64,000 bases of DNA, taken from assembly GCA_031979385.1 (NCBI GenBank), contig DALZEF010000002.1, positions 1 to 64,000 of the forward strand. The letters run 5' to 3'. Every line of letters starts with the position of its first letter. The stretch's first letter is position 1. Made by a program: the position numbers and the translations under genes. Positions 42,253-50,003 of the stretch are shown here, piece after piece. This DNA comes from Timonella sp031979385 (GTDB lineage Bacteria > Actinomycetota > Actinomycetes > Actinomycetales > Cellulomonadaceae). The notes under the pieces were generated by a model, which saw only the letters and a list, made by a program, of their open reading frames with translations, was not told the DNA's origin and made no database searches.

Positions 42253-43590
42253 TTGAATCGAAAAATCCAAGGCACTGTACTGACAGCCCTACTTGCAGTA
42301 TCCACACTTGTTGTGGCACCAGCCGCCCAGGCTGACGGGCCACGAACCCAACGAGCAGGATCGGGTACGAGCGCTTTATTGGCGACGAACAGCACTGTTA
42401 GTTCCACAACGACACTTCGGGTCGTGGGCAACGGTGGTCCACGCGCAACGGTCCAGACAGCGCGCACCGCGCGCGTCACAGTCAAACACACCTCTCTCAA
42501 GGTGAGGGCAGGGGAGTCCATACGGATCGTCGTCAATGGGCGGGCTGCCAGTGGCACGCCGCTGGGAAAAAAGAACGCACGCCTTCAATACCGGGCTAAC
42601 TCCTCCAAGAAATGGAAGACCCTCGGAAACCAGACCACCAATTCCAAAGGCAAGGCCACGCTGTACTGGCGAGCCACGTCCAGTGGAGACTACCGGATCG
42701 CGATCACCCCGGCCAGCGGCAAGGCTGCCGTGCTCTCCAAGACGATGAAGGTGACGGTCAGCAAGGCCAACCGGACACTTGCTCAGCGGGCCAAGGTGGC
42801 CAAGAACGAGTTGGGGAAACCTCTCCAGGCCACCAAGAAACTCAGCGCGAAGGCAAGGAAGTCAGCCTCAAGCAGCGCGAAGTCGGTAAGGTATCGGAAC
42901 TACAAGAGCGCAACGGTCGTTGAGGTTTCCAAGGGCAGCAGAGTCAACACCTGGATCGTACGAGGCAAGATCAACACGCTGTACCGCAAGGCCGGAGGGG
43001 CCACAGGCACGTACGGCGTCCCTGTAAGGGACGCGAAATGCGGTTTGCTTGAGGGTGGTTGTGTGCAACAGTTTACGAAGGGCACGATCTACTCCTCGAA
43101 CTACAAGAAAGCCGCGACCGGCGTGAAGATCCGCGGCATCAAAGGCGAGATCGCCGCAGCCGCGCAGTCTCAGGTGGGGTATCGCAAGAAGTACAGGGGC
43201 GACGCCAGCGTGCAACACACCAAGTACAACAAATGGTCCGGGCGTACTCACGCTTGGTGCGCCATGTTCGTGTTCTGGGCCGCCGACGCCTCCGGCAACA
43301 GAAGCGTGATTCCTCCGATCTACCGGATTCCCAGCCAAGAGAGTTGGGTCAAGAAGAACTGGAAGACAAGCAAAAACTCACCGAAGGTTGGTGACCTCGC
43401 GTTCATCGACTCTCGAGGCTATGGCCGTGCAACGCATATCGCGTATGTGGTTGCCGTGAAGGACGGTTGGGTGACCACCATTGAGGGGAACACCGCGAGT
43501 TCGTTCCCTGCCGGGCATCGTGGTGTCTCCAAGGGGAAACGCCACGTGAGTCGTGTGATGTACTTCGGGACGCCTAACTGGGGTGCGTAG
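42253..43590 (+). CDS. secreted cell-wall hydrolase with LGFP repeat and CHAP domain
   Basis: The product has 445 residues from TTG 42253, which follows the strong site AGAGGAGGGG. A Sec signal peptide (KIQGTVLTALLAVSTLVVAP, cleavage near AQA) is followed by an Ig-like domain, a Lys-rich linker, and an LGFP-like repeat (GATGTYGVPVRDAKCGLLEG). The C-terminal CHAP domain has catalytic Cys336 in HAWCAMFVFW and His395 in RATHIAYVV. CHAP enzymes cut peptidoglycan stem peptides or act as amidases. The LGFP repeat probably binds the cell wall. Its substrate bond is not determined by sequence alone. Confidence 0.87.
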   Translation: MNRKIQGTVLTALLAVSTLVVAPAAQADGPRTQRAGSGTSALLATNSTVSSTTTLRVVGNGGPRATVQTARTARVTVKHTSLKVRAGESIRIVVNGRAASGTPLGKKNARLQYRANSSKKWKTLGNQTTNSKGKATLYWRATSSGDYRIAITPASGKAAVLSKTMKVTVSKANRTLAQRAKVAKNELGKPLQATKKLSAKARKSASSSAKSVRYRNYKSATVVEVSKGSRVNTWIVRGKINTLYRKAGGATGTYGVPVRDAKCGLLEGGCVQQFTKGTIYSSNYKKAATGVKIRGIKGEIAAAAQSQVGYRKKYRGDASVQHTKYNKWSGRTHAWCAMFVFWAADASGNRSVIPPIYRIPSQESWVKKNWKTSKNSPKVGDLAFIDSRGYGRATHIAYVVAVKDGWVTTIEGNTASSFPAGHRGVSKGKRHVSRVMYFGTPNWGA

Positions 43591-43793
43591 AGGCAAAGGA
43601 GGGTGATCTAAAATCTGTTGGGATTTGGTCCACTCTAAGAAGGCTTAAGTGGCTGGAGTGTAGAAGTTTTCCGCTAGATCCTACGGTTTGTGAACTGCTC
43701 GGACGTTACTGTGACAGTAACGATCTCGTTACAGAGCTATTGAAACCCTCTCAGTACCGCGGCGCGTTTGATGTAGAGCGCTTGCAGCCCTGT
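43591..43793. promoter_or_regulatory. gap with a 19-bp palindrome
   Basis: CGTTACTGT-G-ACAGTAACG at 43704-43722 is a perfect inverted repeat with a one-base centre, and another CGTTACAG follows 4 bases later. It has no loop, so it is an operator-like site rather than a terminator. It lies between the 3' ends of the convergent CHAP and HTH genes. Confidence 0.5.
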
Positions 43794-44063
43794 TCATAGA
43801 GCAAGCCGCCAAGAAACCCTCGGACCTTTCGCGTTCTTCACGACCCACTGAACATAACCAGCAGCCCGCAACAAATACAAATAACGTAATACGGTTGGGC
43901 GAACTAATCCTGTAAGTTCAGCGATCTTTCCACTACTTAGTCCGGGAGCCTCGCGAAGAACAACCAGTTCTCGTCGCCGGTTTTCATGATCAAAGGTACT
44001 CCTCCGACGACTTTCGGAAGTGAGCGTTCCGAGCGTTCGATTGTTTGCGAGCAAGCTATGCAA
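43794..44063 (-). CDS. small winged helix-turn-helix protein
   Basis: The product has 89 residues. The centre (VVLREAPGLSSGKIAELTGL) and VRPTVLRYLYLLRAAGYV look like helices 2-4 of an ArsR/MarR-type winged helix, followed by a short beta wing. The start is TTG, with a poor ribosome-binding site, so the true start could differ. It marks the left border of the AT-rich island. It may be a local repressor or a remnant of a larger regulator. Confidence 0.55.
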   Translation of the reverse strand: MHSLLANNRTLGTLTSESRRRSTFDHENRRRELVVLREAPGLSSGKIAELTGLVRPTVLRYLYLLRAAGYVQWVVKNAKGPRVSWRLAL

Positions 44064-44194
44064 TCACTTTACTTCGAAGAGTGAAGATAGCATCAAAGTG
44101 CCGCCGTATGTGATAAAATCGCTGCACGTGTGGAATTAGTGTCGTTCACTCCTGATGTGTAAGCGTTCCACACAACACGAGGAAGGGAGACGAA

Positions 44195-45013
44195 ATGAAA
44201 TATTGTTGTTTCTGGGAAGGAATTCGACCACCTGAGTATTTGGCCTGGTGTGTCAGTTCTTGGCGAAATTTTATCAACCTAGACGATGTTCTTTTTCTTA
44301 ATCACTCGAATGTTAGTAAATATCTTGGTGATCTTGTCTCTGTCGATTCATTGAGGCATTTTAGTTTTGCGAAACAGTCCGATATCGTCTCAGCAGCCTT
44401 TCTTTATAAGTTTGGGGGTATGTTTTTAGACGTTGATACAATTTTTGTCAATGATCGATGCGAACAGTTTACTAATATCGATTTAACCGATGACAAGTTT
44501 GTTTTCTTCGGCAACGCTGCCATAAGTGGCATTCACGTGGGCGTGCTTGCTTCCTCTATCGGAGGGACCATCGTCTCTAATTGGCAGGACGTGCTATTTG
44601 AACGAACATTGAACTGGCGAAAAGATGACAATTGGGCTTATGTGGCAAACCAGATTTTGTATCCGTTAATCGTGAAAAGTTCAGCACTGGAAGAAAAATG
44701 GACTAGGATTGACACCGCCGCTTCACTGTTTACACCGGAGGTACAGTTTTCCGAAAATCATGACGCAGGAAACCGCGAAAAATATGAACATTTTTGGTTT
44801 AAACAGAATGTCGAGCCTAGCCTCTTAACCAGGATCGTTGATGAGAGTCATGGAATACTCGCTTTGCATAATTCGTGGACACCGCGCCATTACGCGCAGT
44901 TAGTTGGATCTAATTTAGTCGAATCGCCCACGACCTTGTCTGCGCTTCTTCGACGGGTTGGTAACATCGAACTAATCCCCGAAATTCAAGAAAGGATCCA
45001 TCTTGGAATCTAA
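44195..45013 (+). CDS. DXD-type glycosyltransferase (capsular polysaccharide type)
   Basis: The product has 272 residues and resembles the sugar-binding-region-containing-DXD family (PF04488, GT32-like). The segment QSDIVSAAFLYKFGGMFLDV is the family core, with the metal-binding Asp79-Val-Asp81 right after it. The active site HNSW near residue 225 is also typical. No membrane segment. GGGAG is 8 bases before ATG. Codon use is A/T-rich, unlike the flanks, which suggests recent acquisition. It overlaps the next gene by 11 bases and should decorate the surface polymer. Confidence 0.82.
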   Translation: MKYCCFWEGIRPPEYLAWCVSSWRNFINLDDVLFLNHSNVSKYLGDLVSVDSLRHFSFAKQSDIVSAAFLYKFGGMFLDVDTIFVNDRCEQFTNIDLTDDKFVFFGNAAISGIHVGVLASSIGGTIVSNWQDVLFERTLNWRKDDNWAYVANQILYPLIVKSSALEEKWTRIDTAASLFTPEVQFSENHDAGNREKYEHFWFKQNVEPSLLTRIVDESHGILALHNSWTPRHYAQLVGSNLVESPTTLSALLRRVGNIELIPEIQERIHLGI

Positions 45014-46169
45014 TGCCATCCACGATCCCTATTTCATCACATGCGGAATGAATGGACAGATCTATGCAGTCGATGAATGGTTTCAGTCCTCGGGAATAGA
45101 CGTGCGTCAAGCACGATTCGCTATATCGTCTTCATTGGTGCTTATCGGAGGTCCAGCGGACGATTCCCAGAGTGTTTTCGATCCAGTTATGGGGTGGTTA
45201 ATTAAGATATCGGGTGATTTAGGAGGCGACACCGCAAAGCGTGTTACCAATTTGTTGAACCGTTTGGGTGTAGCGGCTAATCAAACACTGATAGTAGCTT
45301 GGCCAGAAAATTGGACTGTTGCGACTGAAGTTTGGACAACAAGGCCCGGCGCAAACATTATTTACTTGGCGCTTCCATCGGGAGAAGAAAGTGAAGAATT
45401 TCCAGGTCAATTGGAACTTAAGAATCAGCTTTCTCGAACAGTTCTGCAAGTAGCTAATCGCCAGGAGCTTCGGAAGTGCGCAACATTCCTACTTCCGGAT
45501 AATTACCGCAGTAGCGTTCAAAATATCTCGTTAGCCTACTACGATTCAACTCGTATTTCGCCAGAAATTGCGGACGGATACAGGTATCTCTATCTTGCTT
45601 TCGCCGGTGCGCTGTCAGCACTAACGGGAAATGGAAGTGTTGCAGATTATCTTTTCGGAACACTTGGGTCCGGGCATAACCCGCCCTCTGCACAGTGGAT
45701 TGCCGCAGAATCGGGTGGGAATGAGGCTATTCGTGCGTCCCGTGTTAAGTTGTCTCTGTCCGCTAAAGGATTGTACGTGGCAGGTTTCGATGCACTTCAG
45801 TCGAAGGCTGCTACGGGGTGGGGTAGCCGTGTTCATACACTAAAAATGATCGGTGTACGGACCGGAGTGACAAAGGTTGTAAAACTTGGTGCGCTAAAGA
45901 GAGAGATTGTTAATACGCTTCCGGCAGGTTTCTCGTTCTTGGAGCAAACGTATGCGGCCTTCACGCTACCACAGCACCAGTCATTAGACTTGAAGGGTCT
46001 CGCGTCCGATACTTTCGTGCTTGAAGTTTTAGATGAGTCTGGGTTTAACCTACTTGCGCGGGAAAGTAATGTCTTGATCGGCAGCGACCATTTTTCGGAT
46101 GGCATACAAGAATGCAGCATTTACTTCGATGAGGGCCATTGGTTGCTTGATATAATGGCACCACTGTAG
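45003..46169 (+). CDS. unrecognised protein in the surface island
   Basis: The product has 388 residues (TTG start with AAAGGA upstream) and matches no family I know. It has no signal peptide and no transmembrane segment, a possible Rossmann-like N-terminal half (ISSSLVLIGGPADDSQSVFD, NQTLIVAWPENWTVATEV) and a beta-rich C-terminal half. It overlaps the DXD glycosyltransferase gene, so it is probably needed in the same pathway. Composition is A/T-rich like its neighbour. It could be a polysaccharide pyruvyl- or sulfo-type transferase, but I see no motif for that. Confidence 0.6.
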   Translation: MESNAIHDPYFITCGMNGQIYAVDEWFQSSGIDVRQARFAISSSLVLIGGPADDSQSVFDPVMGWLIKISGDLGGDTAKRVTNLLNRLGVAANQTLIVAWPENWTVATEVWTTRPGANIIYLALPSGEESEEFPGQLELKNQLSRTVLQVANRQELRKCATFLLPDNYRSSVQNISLAYYDSTRISPEIADGYRYLYLAFAGALSALTGNGSVADYLFGTLGSGHNPPSAQWIAAESGGNEAIRASRVKLSLSAKGLYVAGFDALQSKAATGWGSRVHTLKMIGVRTGVTKVVKLGALKREIVNTLPAGFSFLEQTYAAFTLPQHQSLDLKGLASDTFVLEVLDESGFNLLARESNVLIGSDHFSDGIQECSIYFDEGHWLLDIMAPL

Positions 46170-46402
46170 GAGTATGCTGACGACCTGGTTATTTTTCACA
46201 GCTGGCCCTCGATATGATGATTTAGTAATATTGTTCCATATAATATATCACTCTCCTCATTTATTGCCGCCGGTGATGATCGGAGTAAGTGGCGTTTGAA
46301 TTATGTGAAGTATTGCTTTATCGCACGGTGTGCACAGTCACGTATTACTCTGACGTTCAGCCCTTTGTGCGCCTTAAGTTAATATGAAAAGCCTAGTCAA
46401 GG
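46170..46402. other. AT-rich gap without a supported gene
   Basis: These 233 bases are strongly A+T-rich (for example ATATAATATATCAC near 46240) and hold no credible frame. A promoter for the acyltransferase gene is plausible, but I cannot fix its elements. Confidence 0.45.
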
Positions 46403-47191
46403 ATGGATATGACGGAGCCTCTAAATTCACTGCGTAATTATCGTGACCATCGTGGAAACGTAATCGTTTCTCCGAAAGAGCTTTCGCGGAATATTCATGT
46501 TCTATTTCGCGGCGCGAATAACCGTATAACGATCGATTCGAATGCACGTATTGAGCGGTTATCAGTCACCTTCGATGGCAATCATGGTGAGTTAGTTATC
46601 GGAGCATCAACCTCGGTCGGTGGTGGGATGTGGAATATACGTGTGGGGGAAGACTCGCGCGTGTCGATAGGCGATAACGTATCCACGACTAGCGTCGTTG
46701 TTGTTTCTGCGGTCGAGGGCACAAAGGTCACTATCGGATCGAATTCTATGCTTGCGTCTGGTGTTCAGCTCCGTGCCGATGATGGTCATGCGATTTACGA
46801 AGTCCAGTCGAAGAAGCGGGTGAACCATTCGAAGGATATTGAGATTGGAAGTTATGTCTGGTTGGCGTACGGAGTTATGGTGTTGGGTGGAACTTCTATC
46901 GGTTCAGGTAGCGTGATTGGACTTGGTTCGATTGTTAAGGCTTCATTACCGAACAACGTGGTCGCGGTTGGAAATCCCGCTCGAATTGTAAAGAGAGATA
47001 TTGCATGGGAGAGGCCACACCTTTCTCTCACTTCTCCGCCGTACCGGCCAGACGCAACTGTTATTTCACCAAGCGGTTATTGGAAATTGACTGAGCGAGA
47101 GTTGAAGCCCCCGGGACTCCTACGACGGTTGTTCAGGAGGTTTGTCCCACTGAAAATTAGAGTCAAACTTCGCGGGTGGCTCACGCGCTGA
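46403..47191 (+). CDS. left-handed beta-helix (hexapeptide) acyltransferase
   Basis: The product has about 260 residues. Hexapeptide repeats with I/V-G-x-x-x periodicity run from about residue 35 to 200, ending in GGTSIGSGSVIGLGSIVKAS, and the pattern NVVAVGNPARIVKRD closes the acetyl-CoA site. A basic C-terminal tail (RRLFRRFVPLKIRVKLRGWL) may bind the membrane. It should O- or N-acetylate a sugar of the surface polymer. ATG 46403 or ATG 46409 can be used. The second fits AAGGA better. It is the last intact gene before the decayed insertion sequences. Confidence 0.85.
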   Translation: MDMTEPLNSLRNYRDHRGNVIVSPKELSRNIHVLFRGANNRITIDSNARIERLSVTFDGNHGELVIGASTSVGGGMWNIRVGEDSRVSIGDNVSTTSVVVVSAVEGTKVTIGSNSMLASGVQLRADDGHAIYEVQSKKRVNHSKDIEIGSYVWLAYGVMVLGGTSIGSGSVIGLGSIVKASLPNNVVAVGNPARIVKRDIAWERPHLSLTSPPYRPDATVISPSGYWKLTERELKPPGLLRRLFRRFVPLKIRVKLRGWLTR

Positions 47192-47268
47192 CAACTATTC
47201 AGTTCAATCGCTATATAGATTAGCTTTTCTGCTCTCAAGGATAAGTTTCTGAGTCGAGTTGAATAGGT

Positions 47269-47640
47269 CTAGCGACTTACACACGTGGTGAGTTTTTCCA
47301 ATATTCGTTTGACATCATCTAGGATCTCGTGGGCCGCGGTGATCTGTTGCCCGTTGATCGTGACACCCGCGTCCCGTAATGGACGTAACAACTGAGCGCT
47401 GCGTTTAGTCGCGGCCCCCGTACAGCCATAGAAGTGGCGCGTAACAGCAAACTCCGCGAATACAATCGTTAATTGCGCTTTGATCGCACCCCTAGCAGGT
47501 GAAATACTGGGTGAGCTGCAAGGTTGGTTTTACTCATCCGGAACGACTGCTCAATATGCCTTCGCTCGTGAGAAGCTGCGATAATCCCAGCCGCTAGCAT
47601 CAAGGTAGCGGTGAGGTTGATGACATGCCCTTTCCAGGCT
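47269..47640 (-). pseudogene. IS1634/IS1380-like transposase remnant (C-terminus)
   Basis: Read on the minus strand, one frame gives HIEQSFRMSKTNLAAHPVF and, after a one-base shift near 47490, a second frame gives AIKAQLTIVFAEFAVTRHF and then a stop at 47269-47271. This is the C-terminal part of a DDE transposase of the IS1634 type. The frameshift and the missing N-terminal two-thirds make it inactive. Confidence 0.75.
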
Positions 47641-47826
47641 CATCGCAAACGAGGGTGTAGCTGCGGGTAGCGCGTGGTTGCTCGGGTAGAGGTCGAGTTC
47701 TTCCGACGATGGAGGTTCCTATGCCTTCCAGCCGCAAGACCTCCACGTGTTCCACGCTACCTTCGCCCCTGCTCACCGGTCCGCGTTCTGCGGTCTCGAT
47801 GAACTCGGGCTTGTCGCGATGCGGTA
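47602..47826 (-). other. unrecognised decayed reading frame
   Basis: A minus-strand frame of about 74 codons is open (LDYLPHRDKPEFIETAERGP then VLRLEGIGTSIVGRTR) without a start or a full domain. I do not recognise the family. It is wedged between two transposase remnants, so it is probably a scrap of another mobile element or of a gene destroyed by one. Confidence 0.35.
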
Positions 47827-47840
47827 GGTAGTCGAGCCGG

Positions 47841-48250
47841 GATCGAGGTCGTTGCGAGGGATGGGTTCTCCGCGTTTAAGTCCGCCGCAGCCCAAGAGCT
47901 CCCTGATGCATCTCGGTCATGGACCCGTTCGACGTCGTCCGGCTTGCCGACGATGCCCTCGACCGGACGAGGCAGCGTGTTCAGCAGGACACGCTCGGGC
48001 ACCGTGGTGATGCCGGTTCCCCGATCTACGCCGTTCGGCGCACCCTGTACACCGGCGCAAGCTTCCTCACCGAGAAGCAGTCTGCACGGCTCGACGCGGT
48101 GTTCGCCATCGAGGAGCACGTCGAAGTCGAAGCGACTGGGGCTTCTACCAACGCATCGTCGCTGCCTACCGCGAACCCGACAAGACCAAGAGTAAGGAGA
48201 TGATGCGGCAGGTGATCGATGCTGTCAGCAGCGGCGTCCCGGCGGCTCTG
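47841..48250 (+). pseudogene. ISL3-family transposase fragment
   Basis: Across three forward frames the text reads EVVARDGFSAFKSAAAQELP, MDPFDVVRLADDALDRTRQR, YTGASFLTEKQSARLDAVFA, EEHVEVEA and WGFYQRIVAAYREPDKTKSK, ending in IDAVSSGVPAAL. This is the middle of an ISL3 (IS1096-like) transposase, broken by shifts near 47910 and 48138 and cut off at about 48250, where IS3 sequence begins. Confidence 0.8.
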
Positions 48251-48869
48251 CCGAGACCAAGGCTGGTGGTCAGCGTTTGGGAAGAAGAAAGCCCACGGGA
48301 AGGGCACAAAGCCTGGCTCGCCCGTTCATGACGATCTCGTCCAGCGCGAGTTCGTGGCCGCTGCTGCGAACGAGTTATGGCTTTCGGATATCACCGAGCA
48401 TTGGACCGGTGAAGGCAAGCTCTACCTATGCGCGGTGAAAGACGTCTTCTCCAACCGGATTGTCGGCTACTCCATCGACGCGCACATCACCTCCGCACTT
48501 GCGGTGACCGCGCTGAACAACGCCGTACTTCGCCGCGGTAACGTCGCGGGGTGTGTGCTGCACACGGATCGTGGATCGCAGTTTCGAAGCCAGAAGCTGC
48601 AGCGCGCGCTCACCGGTCACACGATGGTCGGCTCGATGGGGCGTGTGGGTGCTGCGGGTGACAACGCTGCGATGGAATCGTTCTTCAGCCTGCTCCAGAA
48701 GAACGTTCTGAATCGCAATACCTGGGGGACCCGTGACGAGCTCCGGTCAGCGATAGTGGCGTGGGTCAAGCGCACTTATCATCGACGTCGCAGACAGGCC
48801 CGGTTGGGTCGTTTAACGCCGATCGAATACGAGACCATCATGAACAGGCAGGTCGCACTCGCTGCCTGA
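48251..48869 (+). pseudogene. IS3-family transposase OrfB, 5'-truncated
   Basis: From GWWSAFGKKKAHGKG onward this is the integrase-core half of an IS3-family OrfB. The DDE residues lie in LWLSDITEH, VLHTDRGSQF and NAAMESFF, and the end YHRRRRQARLGRLTPIEYE is intact. The N-terminal half and OrfA are missing, replaced by the ISL3 fragment, so no functional element remains. An open frame from 48219 would make a 216-residue chimeric protein at most. Confidence 0.85.
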
Positions 48870-49077
48870 CCAAACTGTCACCTAAACGTGCATCAGACCC
48901 GTCAGAATGTTGACTACCTACAGTTGTCTGGCCAGTCGCGCTGGAAGACTACGCCTGCGGGACAGTCTGCTATCATCAAATTTTGTGTTCAAGTACATTA
49001 CGTGGAGAGGTGAGGGATTCCTCCATGAGGTGTTGCGTTAGCAGTCTGGGAGCGCAAGCTCCAGATGCAGGGAGATC
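48870..49077. other. gap after the IS remnants
   Basis: These 208 bases may include the right end of the IS3 remnant. I could not find its terminal inverted repeat or a target duplication. CAGGGAGA near the end serves the next gene, which starts with TTG 49078. Confidence 0.4.
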
Positions 49078-49986
49078 TTGTTCTTGAGTCCTATAGATAC
49101 CAAGATTCAGCCTGTACTTACGACACATAGCACACAGTGTTCCGATATCCAGACCCTCCGAGCCCTAGCGGTGCTGACCGACGTGCTGCATCACTTCTGG
49201 CCGAAATTGACTGCGCCGCATTCTTCACGTGAAGATAAGTCATCCTCATATGCTGAGGACTCCTGGGTTCTTGGGAACTTCTCGGAGTGGCGGTACTGCC
49301 TGTATGGCGTCGCTGAAGCTGATGCACAGTTGTGGATCGCTTTGGTGGCCAATTCTCAGGCTGGAGACTGGCTACCGGCCATCGAGAAGATTGCCGAGGT
49401 TAGAGAGCACTCAATTGCCAGGTACTTGATCAGTGAGTGTTACACGGTCCGCGCAGCGATTGAGTTCGAGACACTGGAGAAGACCGCGGACTACCAGCGC
49501 TGGAACGAGCGTTTAATCGAATCAGTAGACGATGACAATAATGATCTAGTTGTGACATCCCAGCGTACTTGGTGCCCTCTTCTGGATGTTCCGCAAGACG
49601 AGCAGCAGTCACGACAAGTGGAAGCATACAAGGGCTTGTCGACGGAACTCGTATCGGAGGAGACCCCCGTTCTTGTTCTGAGGGATACGCTATACGCGGA
49701 TGTGGCGAACGTTCCAGATTGTATCGCCGAGAACCTAGATAGTCTTGAAGAGTGTGATGGAGGTAGGGGCCGTGAGGTGTCTGACCCGCTCGCTGAAACT
49801 GCGAAAGACCTTTCAAACGGCTACATCAAACTGGTTGACCTAACAGGTCGAATTTGTCGTGCGGGGACCTGTTATTCGACTGCTGGTGGCTTCGCGGTGT
49901 ATTTTGATTCTGGGCATTTGTCTGCGACGTTCCCGGCTTCGCTCAGCCCTGAGATATCAGAAGCGATTCTGGAACTTGCTCAGTGA
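49078..49986 (+). pseudogene. acyltransferase-SGNH gene with its membrane domain deleted
   Basis: Residues 23-43 (SDIQTLRALAVLTDVLHHFW) match the first helix of an OafA/acyltransferase-3 protein, and residues from about 80 to 302 match its C-terminal SGNH domain (VANSQAGDWLPAIEK, VLVLRDTLYADVANVPDC, YSTAGGFAVYFDSGHLSATF). The eight to nine membrane helices between are missing, yet the frame is open. In active SGNH domains the first block reads GDSHAGxW. Here it is ANSQAGDW, so the catalytic block is altered too. The product is probably non-functional, although a soluble protein could still be made. Confidence 0.72.
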
Positions 49987-50003
49987 TATATAGGAGATAG
50001 CTC

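Noticed and set aside
48219..48869. Functional transposase gene
   Set aside because: The DDE residues are intact, but the N-terminal half is replaced by out-of-family ISL3 sequence and OrfA is missing.
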